Below, piece after piece: positions 18,901 to 27,385 of a stretch of DNA of 64,000 nt. The stretch covers positions 591,343-655,342 of the forward strand of contig NZ_JACCBZ010000003.1 in the NCBI RefSeq assembly GCF_013408825.1. Reading direction: 5' to 3'. The DNA is from Mucilaginibacter tundrae (GTDB taxonomy: Bacteria; Bacteroidota; Bacteroidia; Sphingobacteriales; Sphingobacteriaceae). The position numbers and the translations under genes are program-made. The stretch's first letter is position 1, and every line of letters begins with the position of its first letter. The notes beneath the pieces are model-generated. The model was not told where the DNA came from. It was given only the letters and a program-made list of their open reading frames with translations, and ran no database searches.

Positions 18901-20125
18901 TGTTTTTATACTGCGTGTATTTGTTGGTTTTGCGGTTAAAGTAAATTAACCCACCTCCATTGGTTCCTATCCACAAATTCCCTTGCCTGTCCTCAACAAA
19001 TTTGTCAACATCCTCAAAACTCAGGCTTGATGGGTCGGATGTGAAATGCTTATAAAGCGGAAACCTTATAATATTTTTATGATAGTAACTTATACCCTCC
19101 TTAAAAGTACCAGCCCACATAACGCCTAAATCATCCTTATAAAGCACCACACTATTCTGACTTAATGATTTGGCATCATCTTCCCTATTCAATAAATACG
19201 TGACCTTAAATTCCTTTTTATTCAACAGGTTTATGCCACCATGATCCGTTGCTATCCATATAAGCCCATCATCAGCCTGGTAAACATTGTTGATGACATC
19301 CGCGTTTAACCTCGCCCCTGTGGATGACCTATTAATATGAGTAAGTATATTTTTTTTAGGGTTAAAGTAGTACACTCCCATATTTACATCCGACGCATAA
19401 AGCCAAAGGTCACCATCGCTATCTACCATTATTGAATAAAGCAATGGTTTTGCATTATTTATTTTGCTTAAAACATTGCTACTGAAATTTATTTGACTAC
19501 GCTCGATGTTTAGTTCTTCAATAACACCTGTGCTGTAAATAAACCACATATTGCCATTTGTATCTTCAGAAATATCCGCGACATTATTTGAAAATAGTGA
19601 CGGATTTGAATTTAGCCCATGACTGTAATGATAGGTTTTCTTGTCAACTGGATCGTAACGATAGGCGCCTGAATTAGGATATATGAACCAAAAATTACCT
19701 TTACTGTCTTTTTTAATTTTGGTAAAATCGCTACCTGGCAGGTTCAATGATTTAAGCCAGGGTGACAGATCACTGTTAAATTGCTCGGTAGCTAAATTAT
19801 ATATACAAGGCCCATTACGGGTTGTTATCCATAGATTTTGATTCGGGTCTTCGTAAATACTTTGAATATAATCATCGTTGATCGAACTTTTATTATTCGC
19901 GATATGCTTGAATACTTTAAAAGTGTACCCGTCATAACGATTGAGGCCTGCCATAGTGCCAAACCACATAAAACCCTTTGAATCTTTATAAATACAGTTT
20001 ACCTGATTGCGCGAAAGGCCATTGGTGATATCAAGATGTGAAAATTGGTATTTATTGTTTTGCGCAAGCGAAGTATAAAACCCACCAGAAATTAGGAATA
20101 GCACTAAAACTAACTTCAAACGCAT
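15971..20125 (-). CDS. Hybrid two-component system glycan sensor-regulator (HTCS)
   Basis: 1384 residues in one polypeptide. Signal peptide (1-21). Periplasmic sensor made of about fourteen Reg_prop propeller repeats (W-I-G-T and W-x-G-T motifs, about 25-730) and a Y_Y_Y domain (about 735-800). One membrane span (about 808-830). HisKA with H879 in N-V-S-H-E-F-R-T-P, HATPase with D-T-G-I-G-I-A and G-S-G-I-G-L-A. Receiver with phospho-acceptor D1183 in V-S-D-I-S-M-P-E-M-N-G. C-terminal AraC-type HTH (about 1280-1384). The family senses oligosaccharide in the periplasm and activates the adjacent utilisation locus. Here the target is most likely the SusC and GH74 operons, both preceded by the same 36-bp element. 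Confidence 0.95.
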   Translation of the reverse strand: MRLKLVLVLFLISGGFYTSLAQNNKYQFSHLDITNGLSRNQVNCIYKDSKGFMWFGTMAGLNRYDGYTFKVFKHIANNKSSINDDYIQSIYEDPNQNLWITTRNGPCIYNLATEQFNSDLSPWLKSLNLPGSDFTKIKKDSKGNFWFIYPNSGAYRYDPVDKKTYHYSHGLNSNPSLFSNNVADISEDTNGNMWFIYSTGVIEELNIERSQINFSSNVLSKINNAKPLLYSIMVDSDGDLWLYASDVNMGVYYFNPKKNILTHINRSSTGARLNADVINNVYQADDGLIWIATDHGGINLLNKKEFKVTYLLNREDDAKSLSQNSVVLYKDDLGVMWAGTFKEGISYYHKNIIRFPLYKHFTSDPSSLSFEDVDKFVEDRQGNLWIGTNGGGLIYFNRKTNKYTQYKNNPQNKSSLSNDIIVSLCIDHNQTLWIGTYFGGLDSFDGKTFTHYRHDDKIATSISDDRVWSIVEDSSNRLWVGTLAGGLNIFDRSKKIFLHPYDKGQITSPFISSIFEDRDGNMWIGGYAGIDVIMKSNGRIGHYTHKDNDKNSLITYNVNSITQDSRGLMWIGTRDGLSILNLRTNRFISLTKENGLPDNFIINILEDNSGKMWLSTSNGLCRITLSTTTNGYNFQFENFDEADGLQGREFNVNAAFKTSKGELIFGGGHGFNLFDPSSIKPDVNKPNLIFTDFQLFGKSVTVDKAINGHVILKKAITETSAITLNHSDNVFTIEFAALNFFNPNKVQYQYMLQGFDKGWITADNNNRKATYTNLDAGDYIFKVKATNPDDIANKDTIALKIHVNPPFLESPIAYVLYVLILIGILLFIRHRGIQKIRREFALRQEKMETQLIIEQERQEIERMHDIDKLKTKFLTNVSHEFRTPLSLIMAPVDKMYNHTIDTEQKLQLNMIRKNARRLLNLVNQLLDFRKMEVQELKLHAKPGDIIKFIKEISFSFSDIAEEKGIGFVFDADIESLKTNFDHDKIERILFNLLSNAFKFTPKGGHVSVLVNLCRKKTDAELIEIKVIDTGIGIAKDKHDRIFERFFQNNLPGSMLNQGSGIGLAITKEFVSMHHGDISVESEPDHGSCFIIHLPVLALDDIHPDESLDNMASQMEDEAKPETNSGARLKSNKKQCVLLVEDNDDFRFYLKDNLKDNYHVIEAVNGKEGWQKALALHPDIMVSDISMPEMNGKELCRKIKNDSRTSHIPIILLTALIGEEEELKGLEIGANDYMTKPFNFEILISKIRNLLSLQATFKKTYTRQLDVQSAEPILPSTDEKFVKEIIRYIGDNMLNPALSVNELSRHMGMNRNTLYKKLLTITGKSPVEYIRSQRLKKAAHLLEHSQMNIAEVSYEVGFNTPQYFARSFKDEFNMLPSEFVLQKRA

Positions 20126-20255
20126 AAAACTTATAATTGGCTGTCAAATCTACATTATAAATTTAGCAATCATTTATTCAATACCAATACCTGTGAAAGT
20201 TAATCAAAAACATCAGTATAAGTAATTAATTATAAGCATCTTATAATATTTTATA

Positions 20256-23135
20256 CTAATTATTTATAAAGCTTCCATCACCCCTGCGTTGCATTAATTT
20301 GCCATGCCGTTTTGCCGCGCCGCTCCATTTTTGAAGATTGATGCGAAAACTTACCATTACGTACCGGCTTAATGCGTTGGATTTAGTATCGGTATAACCC
20401 GTTGGCGTAGTTACACGGGTAACAAAGTTATTCTGATCAAACAGGTCGAAAAATTGCACGCTTAATATGCCATTTCGTTTTTTGAATAGTTCCTTTTCAA
20501 AATAAGCATTAACCACAAAGGGGTTTTTTGTTAGGTTGGAGCTGATACCCGTTACATAATTTTTACTTGCGCTGTAACCCACCAGCCAGGTTTCAAATAA
20601 ATATACTTTCCCGTCTACACTTAAAGCTGCGGTTCTAACATTATTATCTGGCGCGTCAGGCAGGGAATTACTGGATTTGGTAACATCATAAGAAACATAA
20701 GGATTTATCTCAAACCAATCGTTCGGGTCTATACGCGGACCCAGGCGTTCATTGAATGTCCACGAAGTGGAGAAATTCTCAACATTATTGGTCATGGCGA
20801 TATTATAGCCATAATTGATGGTTCCGTTTAATTCCAGGTTGTATTTCCGGTCATCATATTGTTTAGCGATATTATAATTACCTGCAACCGCATAAGCGCC
20901 GCTAAGGTTCAGGTAGCGGGTATCCGTTATAAAGCTTTTGGTGGTTTTACCCGCGTTGGTAATGTCTATCGGCACTAATATATTATTAGTAACCACTTGG
21001 TTATTAATAGTTGATGCATTTACATTGGCTGATAGATTCATTTGCGAATTGGCGATGTAGTTGTTGTACTGCGCTGTTACCGCATTGGTGAACGATGGCT
21101 TAAGATCAGGGTTACCTATTACCGGGTTTTGCGGGTTGGTTAGGTCTGTATAGGGTTGCAATTCATTAAACGTAGGCTCGGTGGGCGTGCCTGTATAGTA
21201 AATGGAGAATTTTTCCTGTCGTGACCATGAATACTGGTACCGAAAGATTGGGATCAGCGTGAAATCCGAATGATCGACTGTACCTGCATAGCCCTCCCTG
21301 GAGCCCTGCAAAAGCGTAGGGATTGCCGTAACGCCAAGCGATAAGTTATAGTTGGTCTTATTCAGCCGGTAATTTAAAGCAATACGTTCCTCAGTGAACG
21401 AATAGTGATAAACGTTGGTTAAACTATCAATCGGTGTACTGTGGCCCAGGCTATCAATATTATTGGTAAAGGCATTATTGTCGTATCCCCGGTAAATAAG
21501 CTGTGAATTAAATTCCAATTGGGAAACCAGGTTTAAAGGTTCAACATAAGTTAAACTCGCACGGAAGCTATTAGATATATTACCGCGCTCAACTACTCTA
21601 TGTACCAGTGAATCTAAAAAAGGCGTAGTTAAACTGGTGCTATCGTTGTAATACAAGATATGATTATCCTGTTGATTAGTTTGCTCCTGATTAGTATGGG
21701 TGTAACTTAATTGTAATGAAATATTTCTTCTCTTCTTTTTAAATATATGCTGGTAGAAAAGTGTCGCGCCATAACTAGGGGCCGTACTGCTTGCATCGGT
21801 ATTACCGAGTGATGTTTGATGAATAACCCCGGTTTGGTAGTATTGAGAAATATTGTCATTATTTGAGCCCGAAAAACTATAAGTAGGCGTAACCCGCATA
21901 TAGTTAGCACTATCTATGCTATATTCCATATCAAAGCTTGCAGTGTGAGATTTGGTGATATTATTTGCCACACTATTATTAGTAAAAGTTGTATTTGCCC
22001 CGGATGGATAGGGTTTACCGGTTTGCGGGTTGATGGTTCCCGGAGCATATAGCTGAACGCCATCACTACTGTTGATGGAATTGACATCTGTATAATTATA
22101 GCCGTAACTCATGTTAACCTCTATTTTCTTGCCCCAATCATCCCGGTAGCTAAAAGTAGGGGTAACTGTTTTTGTGGTACCACCGCTGCCGCCGCTACTG
22201 CTCGAGCTGCCATAGTTACCACCCGCGCCGCTATTGATGCCTGTGCTGGCTACACCGTTCACTGTATTCTTAAAACTTCCTATAAGACCTATTTGCTGAT
22301 TAGCATCTATGCGTTGTAAAAACAATCGCTCGTCGTATCTATCATCACTGCCAGCTCCCGCAGTTACGCGGCCAATGTCACCTACCGAGCGGTCTGCCCG
22401 GGTAGTTATATTCAATACCTTTTGTGGGGTGCCGTCCTTAACACCGGTTCTCGCAGCTTCATCGCCATAATCGTCAACGATTTGTATTTTTTCAACGATA
22501 TCAGCAGGTAAGTTTTGAATGGCCTGTGCCACATTTCCGCCAGCATAATCTTTCCCATTTAACCTTGCTTTCATTACCTGCTGCCCCTGGTGTGTTAAGG
22601 TACCGTCTGAGCCTACTTCCATACCTTCCATTTTCCGGAGCAATTCGTCAACGGTAGCATTTTCACGTACTTTATAATCGCTGGCTTTATATTCCACCGT
22701 ATCTGTTTTATAAGTGATACTTGGGGTACCATTTATTTTAACCTCTTTAAGCATATACGTGTCCGATTTAAGGATGATCGGATCCAACACTACCTTTTTT
22801 GACGCATCATTATTTAAGTATTTACGGGCTGACGAGACGTAGCCAATTTCGGTAATTGAAAGAATGAACGTGGCAGATTTTACATTTTTAAGAACGAATA
22901 TACCATCAGCATTTGTGGATGTTCTTAATGTATCGGTTTTAGAAGTTAATGTAATAATAGCACCAATAATCGGACTATCAGTTGTATCCTTTACAATACC
23001 GCTCACTTCCCTGAAAGGCAACGGCGGCGGAAGCGGAGCAGAGTTTCGGCTTTTTGACATCCCCCCGCGGCTAACTTGGGCAAACAATTTAGGGGCAATT
23101 AAGATCACAAATAACAATAGGTATAGTTTTTTCAT
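20256..23135 (-). CDS. TonB-dependent-receptor-like outer membrane beta-barrel protein
   Basis: About 959 residues. A signal peptide (M-K-K-L-Y-L-L-L-F, ending F-A-Q) is followed by a short proline-rich linker. Then comes a CarboxypepD-regulatory-like domain (V-S-G-I-V-K-D-T-T-D-S-P-I-I-G-A), a plug-like region (V-D-E-L-L-R-K-M-E-G-M-E-V-G-S-D-G, N-L-P-A-D-I-V-E-K-I-Q-I-V-D-D-Y-G-D) and a long barrel rich in aromatic, N and T residues. This matches the outer membrane beta-barrel protein family common in Bacteroidota. The ligand is unknown. I used the ATG at 23135 because the earlier start is a GTG with a poor signal sequence. It lies 11 bp after the glycine-rich secreted protein gene, probably one operon. 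Confidence 0.85.
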   Translation of the reverse strand: MKKLYLLLFVILIAPKLFAQVSRGGMSKSRNSAPLPPPLPFREVSGIVKDTTDSPIIGAIITLTSKTDTLRTSTNADGIFVLKNVKSATFILSITEIGYVSSARKYLNNDASKKVVLDPIILKSDTYMLKEVKINGTPSITYKTDTVEYKASDYKVRENATVDELLRKMEGMEVGSDGTLTHQGQQVMKARLNGKDYAGGNVAQAIQNLPADIVEKIQIVDDYGDEAARTGVKDGTPQKVLNITTRADRSVGDIGRVTAGAGSDDRYDERLFLQRIDANQQIGLIGSFKNTVNGVASTGINSGAGGNYGSSSSSGGSGGTTKTVTPTFSYRDDWGKKIEVNMSYGYNYTDVNSINSSDGVQLYAPGTINPQTGKPYPSGANTTFTNNSVANNITKSHTASFDMEYSIDSANYMRVTPTYSFSGSNNDNISQYYQTGVIHQTSLGNTDASSTAPSYGATLFYQHIFKKKRRNISLQLSYTHTNQEQTNQQDNHILYYNDSTSLTTPFLDSLVHRVVERGNISNSFRASLTYVEPLNLVSQLEFNSQLIYRGYDNNAFTNNIDSLGHSTPIDSLTNVYHYSFTEERIALNYRLNKTNYNLSLGVTAIPTLLQGSREGYAGTVDHSDFTLIPIFRYQYSWSRQEKFSIYYTGTPTEPTFNELQPYTDLTNPQNPVIGNPDLKPSFTNAVTAQYNNYIANSQMNLSANVNASTINNQVVTNNILVPIDITNAGKTTKSFITDTRYLNLSGAYAVAGNYNIAKQYDDRKYNLELNGTINYGYNIAMTNNVENFSTSWTFNERLGPRIDPNDWFEINPYVSYDVTKSSNSLPDAPDNNVRTAALSVDGKVYLFETWLVGYSASKNYVTGISSNLTKNPFVVNAYFEKELFKKRNGILSVQFFDLFDQNNFVTRVTTPTGYTDTKSNALSRYVMVSFRINLQKWSGAAKRHGKLMQRRGDGSFINN

Positions 23136-23146
23136 ACACACCCAGG

Positions 23147-24007
23147 TTATTGATTAGTAATTTTGGCAGCCAAAGTATATTTGCCCCAAAAATCAGTGGG
23201 GCTCATCATATCTGATACATCCGCACTTTTCCCACCACCAAAGCCGCCACCGAACCCTCCTCCTCCACCGCTTCCACCAGTACGGCCTCCTCCTCCAAAA
23301 CTGTTACCTCCGCCAAAACCACCACTCCCACTAAACGGTAAACCATTAATTTTAATATTATAGGCGAGTTCTTTTTGATTATCGGCTGTTATTTTAAGCA
23401 ACCTGAGTGGAATTGCTAATTCATAAACTAATATGCCTTTGTTGTCAATATTAGCTGCTGCTTTTATTCCATATTCGTTGTAAATAGAAATAAGAGTATC
23501 AGTAATATCTGCAAAACCTATCGCACTTATCTCTTTGCTAGTGGCCAATGTTTGATTTTGCTGGGTTACGATGGCCGCTGTGTCAGGGGCATCTTCTTGC
23601 TCGAACCCGCCTCTTCTGCCACCGCGTCCTACTCGCCCGCCAGTGCGTTTGATGATTGGAAAAGTGGTGGTAAATGCATTCTTTGTCTTTTTCTTCCCCT
23701 CTGTATTCAGGGTAAAGCTTATGCCTCCCGCCAAGATTTTATTATTATTATCCAGATCTGTTGATTTTATGGCGAGATAAATATTTTTATCATCATTTGC
23801 TATTGTATACCAAAGCTGTACATTTTTATTATAGGCCTTTAAGCTTTCGCCCCATTCGGTAAGCTTTCCATCAATTTTTACTGCTGCGGGGGCCCATATA
23901 TTACCTATTTGGGCATTTTGAACTTTCTGAGCCATAAGTGTTAGATGAACACTTAATAACATTAACGTAAGAATCGGTTTTCTTATACTATAAGATACTT
24001 TTTTCAT
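23147..24007 (-). CDS. Secreted glycine-rich protein with a CBM9/DOMON-like domain
   Basis: About 286 residues from the ATG at 24007, chosen because M-K-K-V-S-Y begins a normal signal peptide ending M-A-Q; the ORF extends upstream without one. Residues about 30-110 (I-W-A-P-A-A-V-K-I-D-G-K-L-T-E-W-G, then L-W-Y-T-I-A-N-D-D-K-N-I-Y-L-A-I-K) have the look of a carbohydrate-binding family 9-like/DOMON sandwich. An Arg/Gly patch lies in the middle. A Gly-rich stretch (G-G-F-G-G-G repeats) near the C-terminus is low complexity. It is co-transcribed with the TonB-linked barrel gene downstream, so a surface ligand-capture role is plausible but unproven. Confidence 0.65.
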   Translation of the reverse strand: MKKVSYSIRKPILTLMLLSVHLTLMAQKVQNAQIGNIWAPAAVKIDGKLTEWGESLKAYNKNVQLWYTIANDDKNIYLAIKSTDLDNNNKILAGGISFTLNTEGKKKTKNAFTTTFPIIKRTGGRVGRGGRRGGFEQEDAPDTAAIVTQQNQTLATSKEISAIGFADITDTLISIYNEYGIKAAANIDNKGILVYELAIPLRLLKITADNQKELAYNIKINGLPFSGSGGFGGGNSFGGGGRTGGSGGGGGFGGGFGGGKSADVSDMMSPTDFWGKYTLAAKITNQ

Positions 24008-24250
24008 ATCTGCTAAATCTATAAATTGGACTAGAAAAATAAAAAGGATAGTGCGGTTTTGATGTGGTTTAATCCAGTTTTCATTGGGGTATGAAGTTAC
24101 GACCAAAGTTTTAATGAAACTAGTTTGTCATAGAAATGTTGCTTAGCTATTATAAAATTGCTGCGCACTTAATTAGTAAATAACAATTTAACAAGGCTTG
24201 CCTTTATTGTTTTTTCCAGTCATTTTAATTACATTCCGAAAACACGACCA

Positions 24251-24268
24251 GGTAACAATTTGGTTACC
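24251..24268. promoter_or_regulatory. Short inverted repeat upstream of the TonB-C-like gene
   Basis: GGTAAC and GTTACC flank AATTTG, 38 bp before the start at 24306. The divergent gap 24008-24305 is otherwise AT-rich with no clear promoter box. It could be an operator, but six-base arms are weak evidence. Confidence 0.3.
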
Positions 24269-24305
24269 AATTGTTTTCGGGCGAAATTGAAGATATATTT
24301 ATCGA

Positions 24306-24710
24306 ATGAGAAAACCCCTACTTGTTCTTCTGTTGCTATCGTTCGTTATAACTGCAAAAGCACAACAGAATAATAAACCTACCGACGCCGTGCCTGGACA
24401 ATCACAAAATACAAACCAGGAAACCGAACCCGAACCACCGGGAGGAATCGATGTGTTTATGAAGTATATGAAAAAACTTGATAATCGCTTGTATAATGGC
24501 GCACAAACCGGCAAGGTAACTTTAAGTTTCGTTGTTGAAAAAGACGGCAGCTTAACAGGCTACAAAATAGCACATTCACTTAATAATGAGGCTGATGGGA
24601 TAGCTATCCAGGTTGTAAAAGACTATAACCAAAAGTGGAAACCGGCAATGAAAAACGGCCAGCCTGTAAGTGCGGAATACACTATTTCGGCACCATTTGG
24701 AATAGACTAA
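24306..24710 (+). CDS. Secreted TonB C-terminal-domain-like protein
   Basis: 134 residues. A signal peptide (1-19, ending A-K-A-Q) is followed by a Q/N/P/E-rich linker and a domain at about 55-134. That domain's pattern G-K-V-T-L-S-F-V-V-E-K-D-G-S-L-T-G-Y-K and K-W-K-P-A-M-K-N-G-Q-P-V matches the TonB C-terminal fold. Classical TonB has a membrane anchor and periplasmic proline-rich spacer; here the anchor is a cleavable-looking signal, so the protein is probably a free periplasmic TonB-C-like protein rather than the energy transducer. It is transcribed away from the TonB-linked barrel operon. A functional link to that operon is suggested only by proximity. Confidence 0.75.
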   Translation: MRKPLLVLLLLSFVITAKAQQNNKPTDAVPGQSQNTNQETEPEPPGGIDVFMKYMKKLDNRLYNGAQTGKVTLSFVVEKDGSLTGYKIAHSLNNEADGIAIQVVKDYNQKWKPAMKNGQPVSAEYTISAPFGID

Positions 24711-25362
24711 ATATACAGCATTGCAAAAGCCCCCCGTTTTTTACAAAAAATATTAGATGCTTTCATTTTTAGACATTACAGATCAATATGGTTGACATTA
24801 AAAAACTATAAAAATTCCGATAAGTGTTCGTTGTACAATAAATTTTGAAGATTAATAAAAAAGGATAAATGAGCAATAGGTGTTTGCCTGTAATCTAATT
24901 TTCTCTTTTCTTGCGACTGAAGTTCAAAAAAACTATATGTTGTACCGGTTAAATAGCGATGGAAGTATTTTCAAAATATAAATCTGTAACGATTGTAGAG
25001 ATAATGCTTTTACCGAAGATTTTTCTTCTTTGTTTCAGCACCGCAACACGATTAAAAACTCTCGAACTCAAGAAGTTGAATTGTAGTTTCTCTAATAGGT
25101 TAATACCTTCAAACATCCGTCTCCCTTTCCTATAATAATCGCATGAACCACAAAATTTATTCATCAATCACTCCAAACGCTGCAAGTTGTGAAATGTGCA
25201 ACCCAATGTTATATTTCCAAAGATTATGATGGCAACAAACGGTGAAAATGTTAAATTGTTTAACTTTTATTTAATAGTTTCGTAAAATTAAATAAATGGG
25301 AAGCCACATATCACCTGCTTACAACAGGATAATCTATAAACCTGTAATGGACTAGCAAGTAT
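24711..25362. other. Intergenic region, no gene supported
   Basis: AT-rich 652-bp gap. A 72-codon minus-strand frame at 24949-25167 contains paired cysteines and basic residues but has no recognisable family, signal or neighbour relation, so I do not call it. No clean terminator stem follows the TonB-C-like gene, although C- and T-rich runs at about 24726-24745 may contribute. Confidence 0.4.
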
Positions 25363-27375
25363 ATGAAAGTACTAAAAATTATCCTGCTAGGGTTAATCAT
25401 CTCCACGCAGGCTTCGGCACAAAATCAATTACCAAAACTACTTATCCGCCTGGAAAAAACAGGGCGAGACACCAACCGCGTATTGACCTTTAACGCAATT
25501 GCAAATTATTACAAAAACATCAACCCCGATTCAGCAGTTCATTTTGCACGGCGGGGTATTAGCTTATCCGGGCAACTGAATTATACTTATGGCTCGGCTA
25601 TGTTAAACCTGCTTTTAGGCGAACTGGATATGCGCCAAGGAAAAGTAACGGAAGCAAAATCCGAGTTCGAAATTTCACTTGACGAATTTGAGAAGATCAG
25701 AAACGAAAAAGGTATAGCAGCTGTGAATAATGGATTTGGTGTTTTAGCCGCAAGACAGGGGGACTATAACGGAGCTACCCCACATTTTTTAAAGGCTTTA
25801 TCAATTTTCGCGAAACTAAAAGACATCAATGGGATCGTTCAGTCCTATATCAAGTTGGGTACGGTTAACTTGCAGATCGGAAACCTGAATAAAGCACTTG
25901 ATTACTATACCGAAGGGATAGAAGAAGCTAAAAACCTCCCGGTATCCAATACAATAGGAACACTGTTAAATGATATTGCGCTCGTCTACATTAAAAAGAA
26001 CGATTACCCCGGAGCGCTGAAATATTTAAAGGACGGTCTGAAAAAAATTACTGATCCAGAATTGACAGATGTACGCGTTTTACTATTAATCAATGCAGGT
26101 GGTGTTTATCAAAAATTGGGCAATATTAAGACAGCGTTCCAGTATGAAAATGAAGCTTTACTCGTGGTTAAGAGGATGCACCTGCGGGAACTGGAGGCTA
26201 ATACGTTGGTGACCCTGGCCTCTTTATTGCAAAAAGAAAAACCTGATACCAGCGTGGTCCTTCTTCACCAGGCAATGTTCATAGCCAAAGAAATTAATCA
26301 AAATTACCTTATGCTCGATGTTTACCAAGGGATGGTAGACTTGCTTAAACAACAAGGTAATTATAAGGAAGCTGAACGAACGCTTGAAAAGAGAAATGTA
26401 TTACAAGACAGCTTGTTCACTTTACAGAAAGCTAAAGATATCGCAGACCTCCAATCCAGCTATGAGCTGGCCAATTCAGCTTTAAAAATGCAACAGTTAA
26501 AGCTAAATAACCAACAAATAAAATACAACCGAAATATTATCCTGGCAGTGGCGATCGGTATACTTATACTATTTATCGTCGTCCTTTTCTTTTATCAAAG
26601 GACACGGAAACTCAACACAGAACTGGTCAAACGAAGAAACGTCCTTAGCCAACAAAAAGAAACACTGGATCAACAAAACAATTTTAAAGATAAGATTTTT
26701 TCCATTATCGGTCATGACCTTAGAAGCCCCATAGCAACTATCGTCAACCTAATGGAAGTTGCAGAAGAAAACGATCTATCAGCAGAAGAATTCCACGAGC
26801 TGGTGCCGCAACTCAAGGCACAAAGCAATGCCACCTTGGATATTCTGGACAAATTACTGATCTGGGGCAGATCACAGCTTAAAGGAACCCGCTATAACAG
26901 GTCTATTTTTAATGCCAAGGGGCTCATTACTAAAAACACGGCCCTCTACAAGAACGCCGCGTTACAAAAAATGATCACCCTGACAGACTGCAGCCCCGAT
27001 GAATTACTGATGTATGCAGATAGCACTCAAGTTGATTTTATCATACGAAATTTGCTGGCTAATGCGATTAAATATACACATGCTGGAGGAGCGATTGAAA
27101 TAGCGGCTATAATAAATCAGCCAGCAGCATTCAACGCCATCGTGATAAAAGATAATGGGATTGGCATTGCAAAAGAATCACAACAGCTGATATTTGAACG
27201 GGAAAATCTGAGCATAGAGGGCACTGCAAAGGAACAGGGAAATAGCATCGGCTTAATGCTCTGTAAAGAATTTGTTGAGGAAAACAACGGAAGGATTGAA
27301 CTGGAGAGTGAGTTGGGGCGAGGATCTCGTTTTGTGGTATATTTTCCGTCGGATATAAGCGTCAAATATTTATAA
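25363..27375 (+). CDS. TPR-containing sensor histidine kinase
   Basis: 670 residues. Signal peptide (1-19), then tetratricopeptide repeats (about 35-370; A-L-D-Y-Y-T-E-G-I and A-L-K-Y-L-K-D-G-L repeats). A coiled segment leads to a single membrane span (about 391-412, I-I-L-A-V-A-I-G-I-L-I-L-F-I). HisKA follows with H451 in I-G-H-D-L-R-S-P, and HATPase with N-A-I-K-Y-T, D-N-G-I-G-I-A and N-S-I-G-L-M-L. The periplasmic TPR region is the likely sensor; the ligand is unknown. No response regulator gene is adjacent, so it is an orphan kinase. It converges tail to tail with the lasso cyclase gene, 10 bp apart. Confidence 0.9.
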   Translation: MKVLKIILLGLIISTQASAQNQLPKLLIRLEKTGRDTNRVLTFNAIANYYKNINPDSAVHFARRGISLSGQLNYTYGSAMLNLLLGELDMRQGKVTEAKSEFEISLDEFEKIRNEKGIAAVNNGFGVLAARQGDYNGATPHFLKALSIFAKLKDINGIVQSYIKLGTVNLQIGNLNKALDYYTEGIEEAKNLPVSNTIGTLLNDIALVYIKKNDYPGALKYLKDGLKKITDPELTDVRVLLLINAGGVYQKLGNIKTAFQYENEALLVVKRMHLRELEANTLVTLASLLQKEKPDTSVVLLHQAMFIAKEINQNYLMLDVYQGMVDLLKQQGNYKEAERTLEKRNVLQDSLFTLQKAKDIADLQSSYELANSALKMQQLKLNNQQIKYNRNIILAVAIGILILFIVVLFFYQRTRKLNTELVKRRNVLSQQKETLDQQNNFKDKIFSIIGHDLRSPIATIVNLMEVAEENDLSAEEFHELVPQLKAQSNATLDILDKLLIWGRSQLKGTRYNRSIFNAKGLITKNTALYKNAALQKMITLTDCSPDELLMYADSTQVDFIIRNLLANAIKYTHAGGAIEIAAIINQPAAFNAIVIKDNGIGIAKESQQLIFERENLSIEGTAKEQGNSIGLMLCKEFVEENNGRIELESELGRGSRFVVYFPSDISVKYL

Positions 27376-27385
27376 TATATTAGCT

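Noticed and set aside
23163..23363. Proline-rich plus-strand frame
   Set aside because: Antisense of the glycine-rich stretch of the CBM9-like protein; low complexity, not a gene.
24949..25167. 72-codon minus-strand frame with a C-x-x-C motif
   Set aside because: No family resemblance, no neighbour relation, no usable start context; likely chance.
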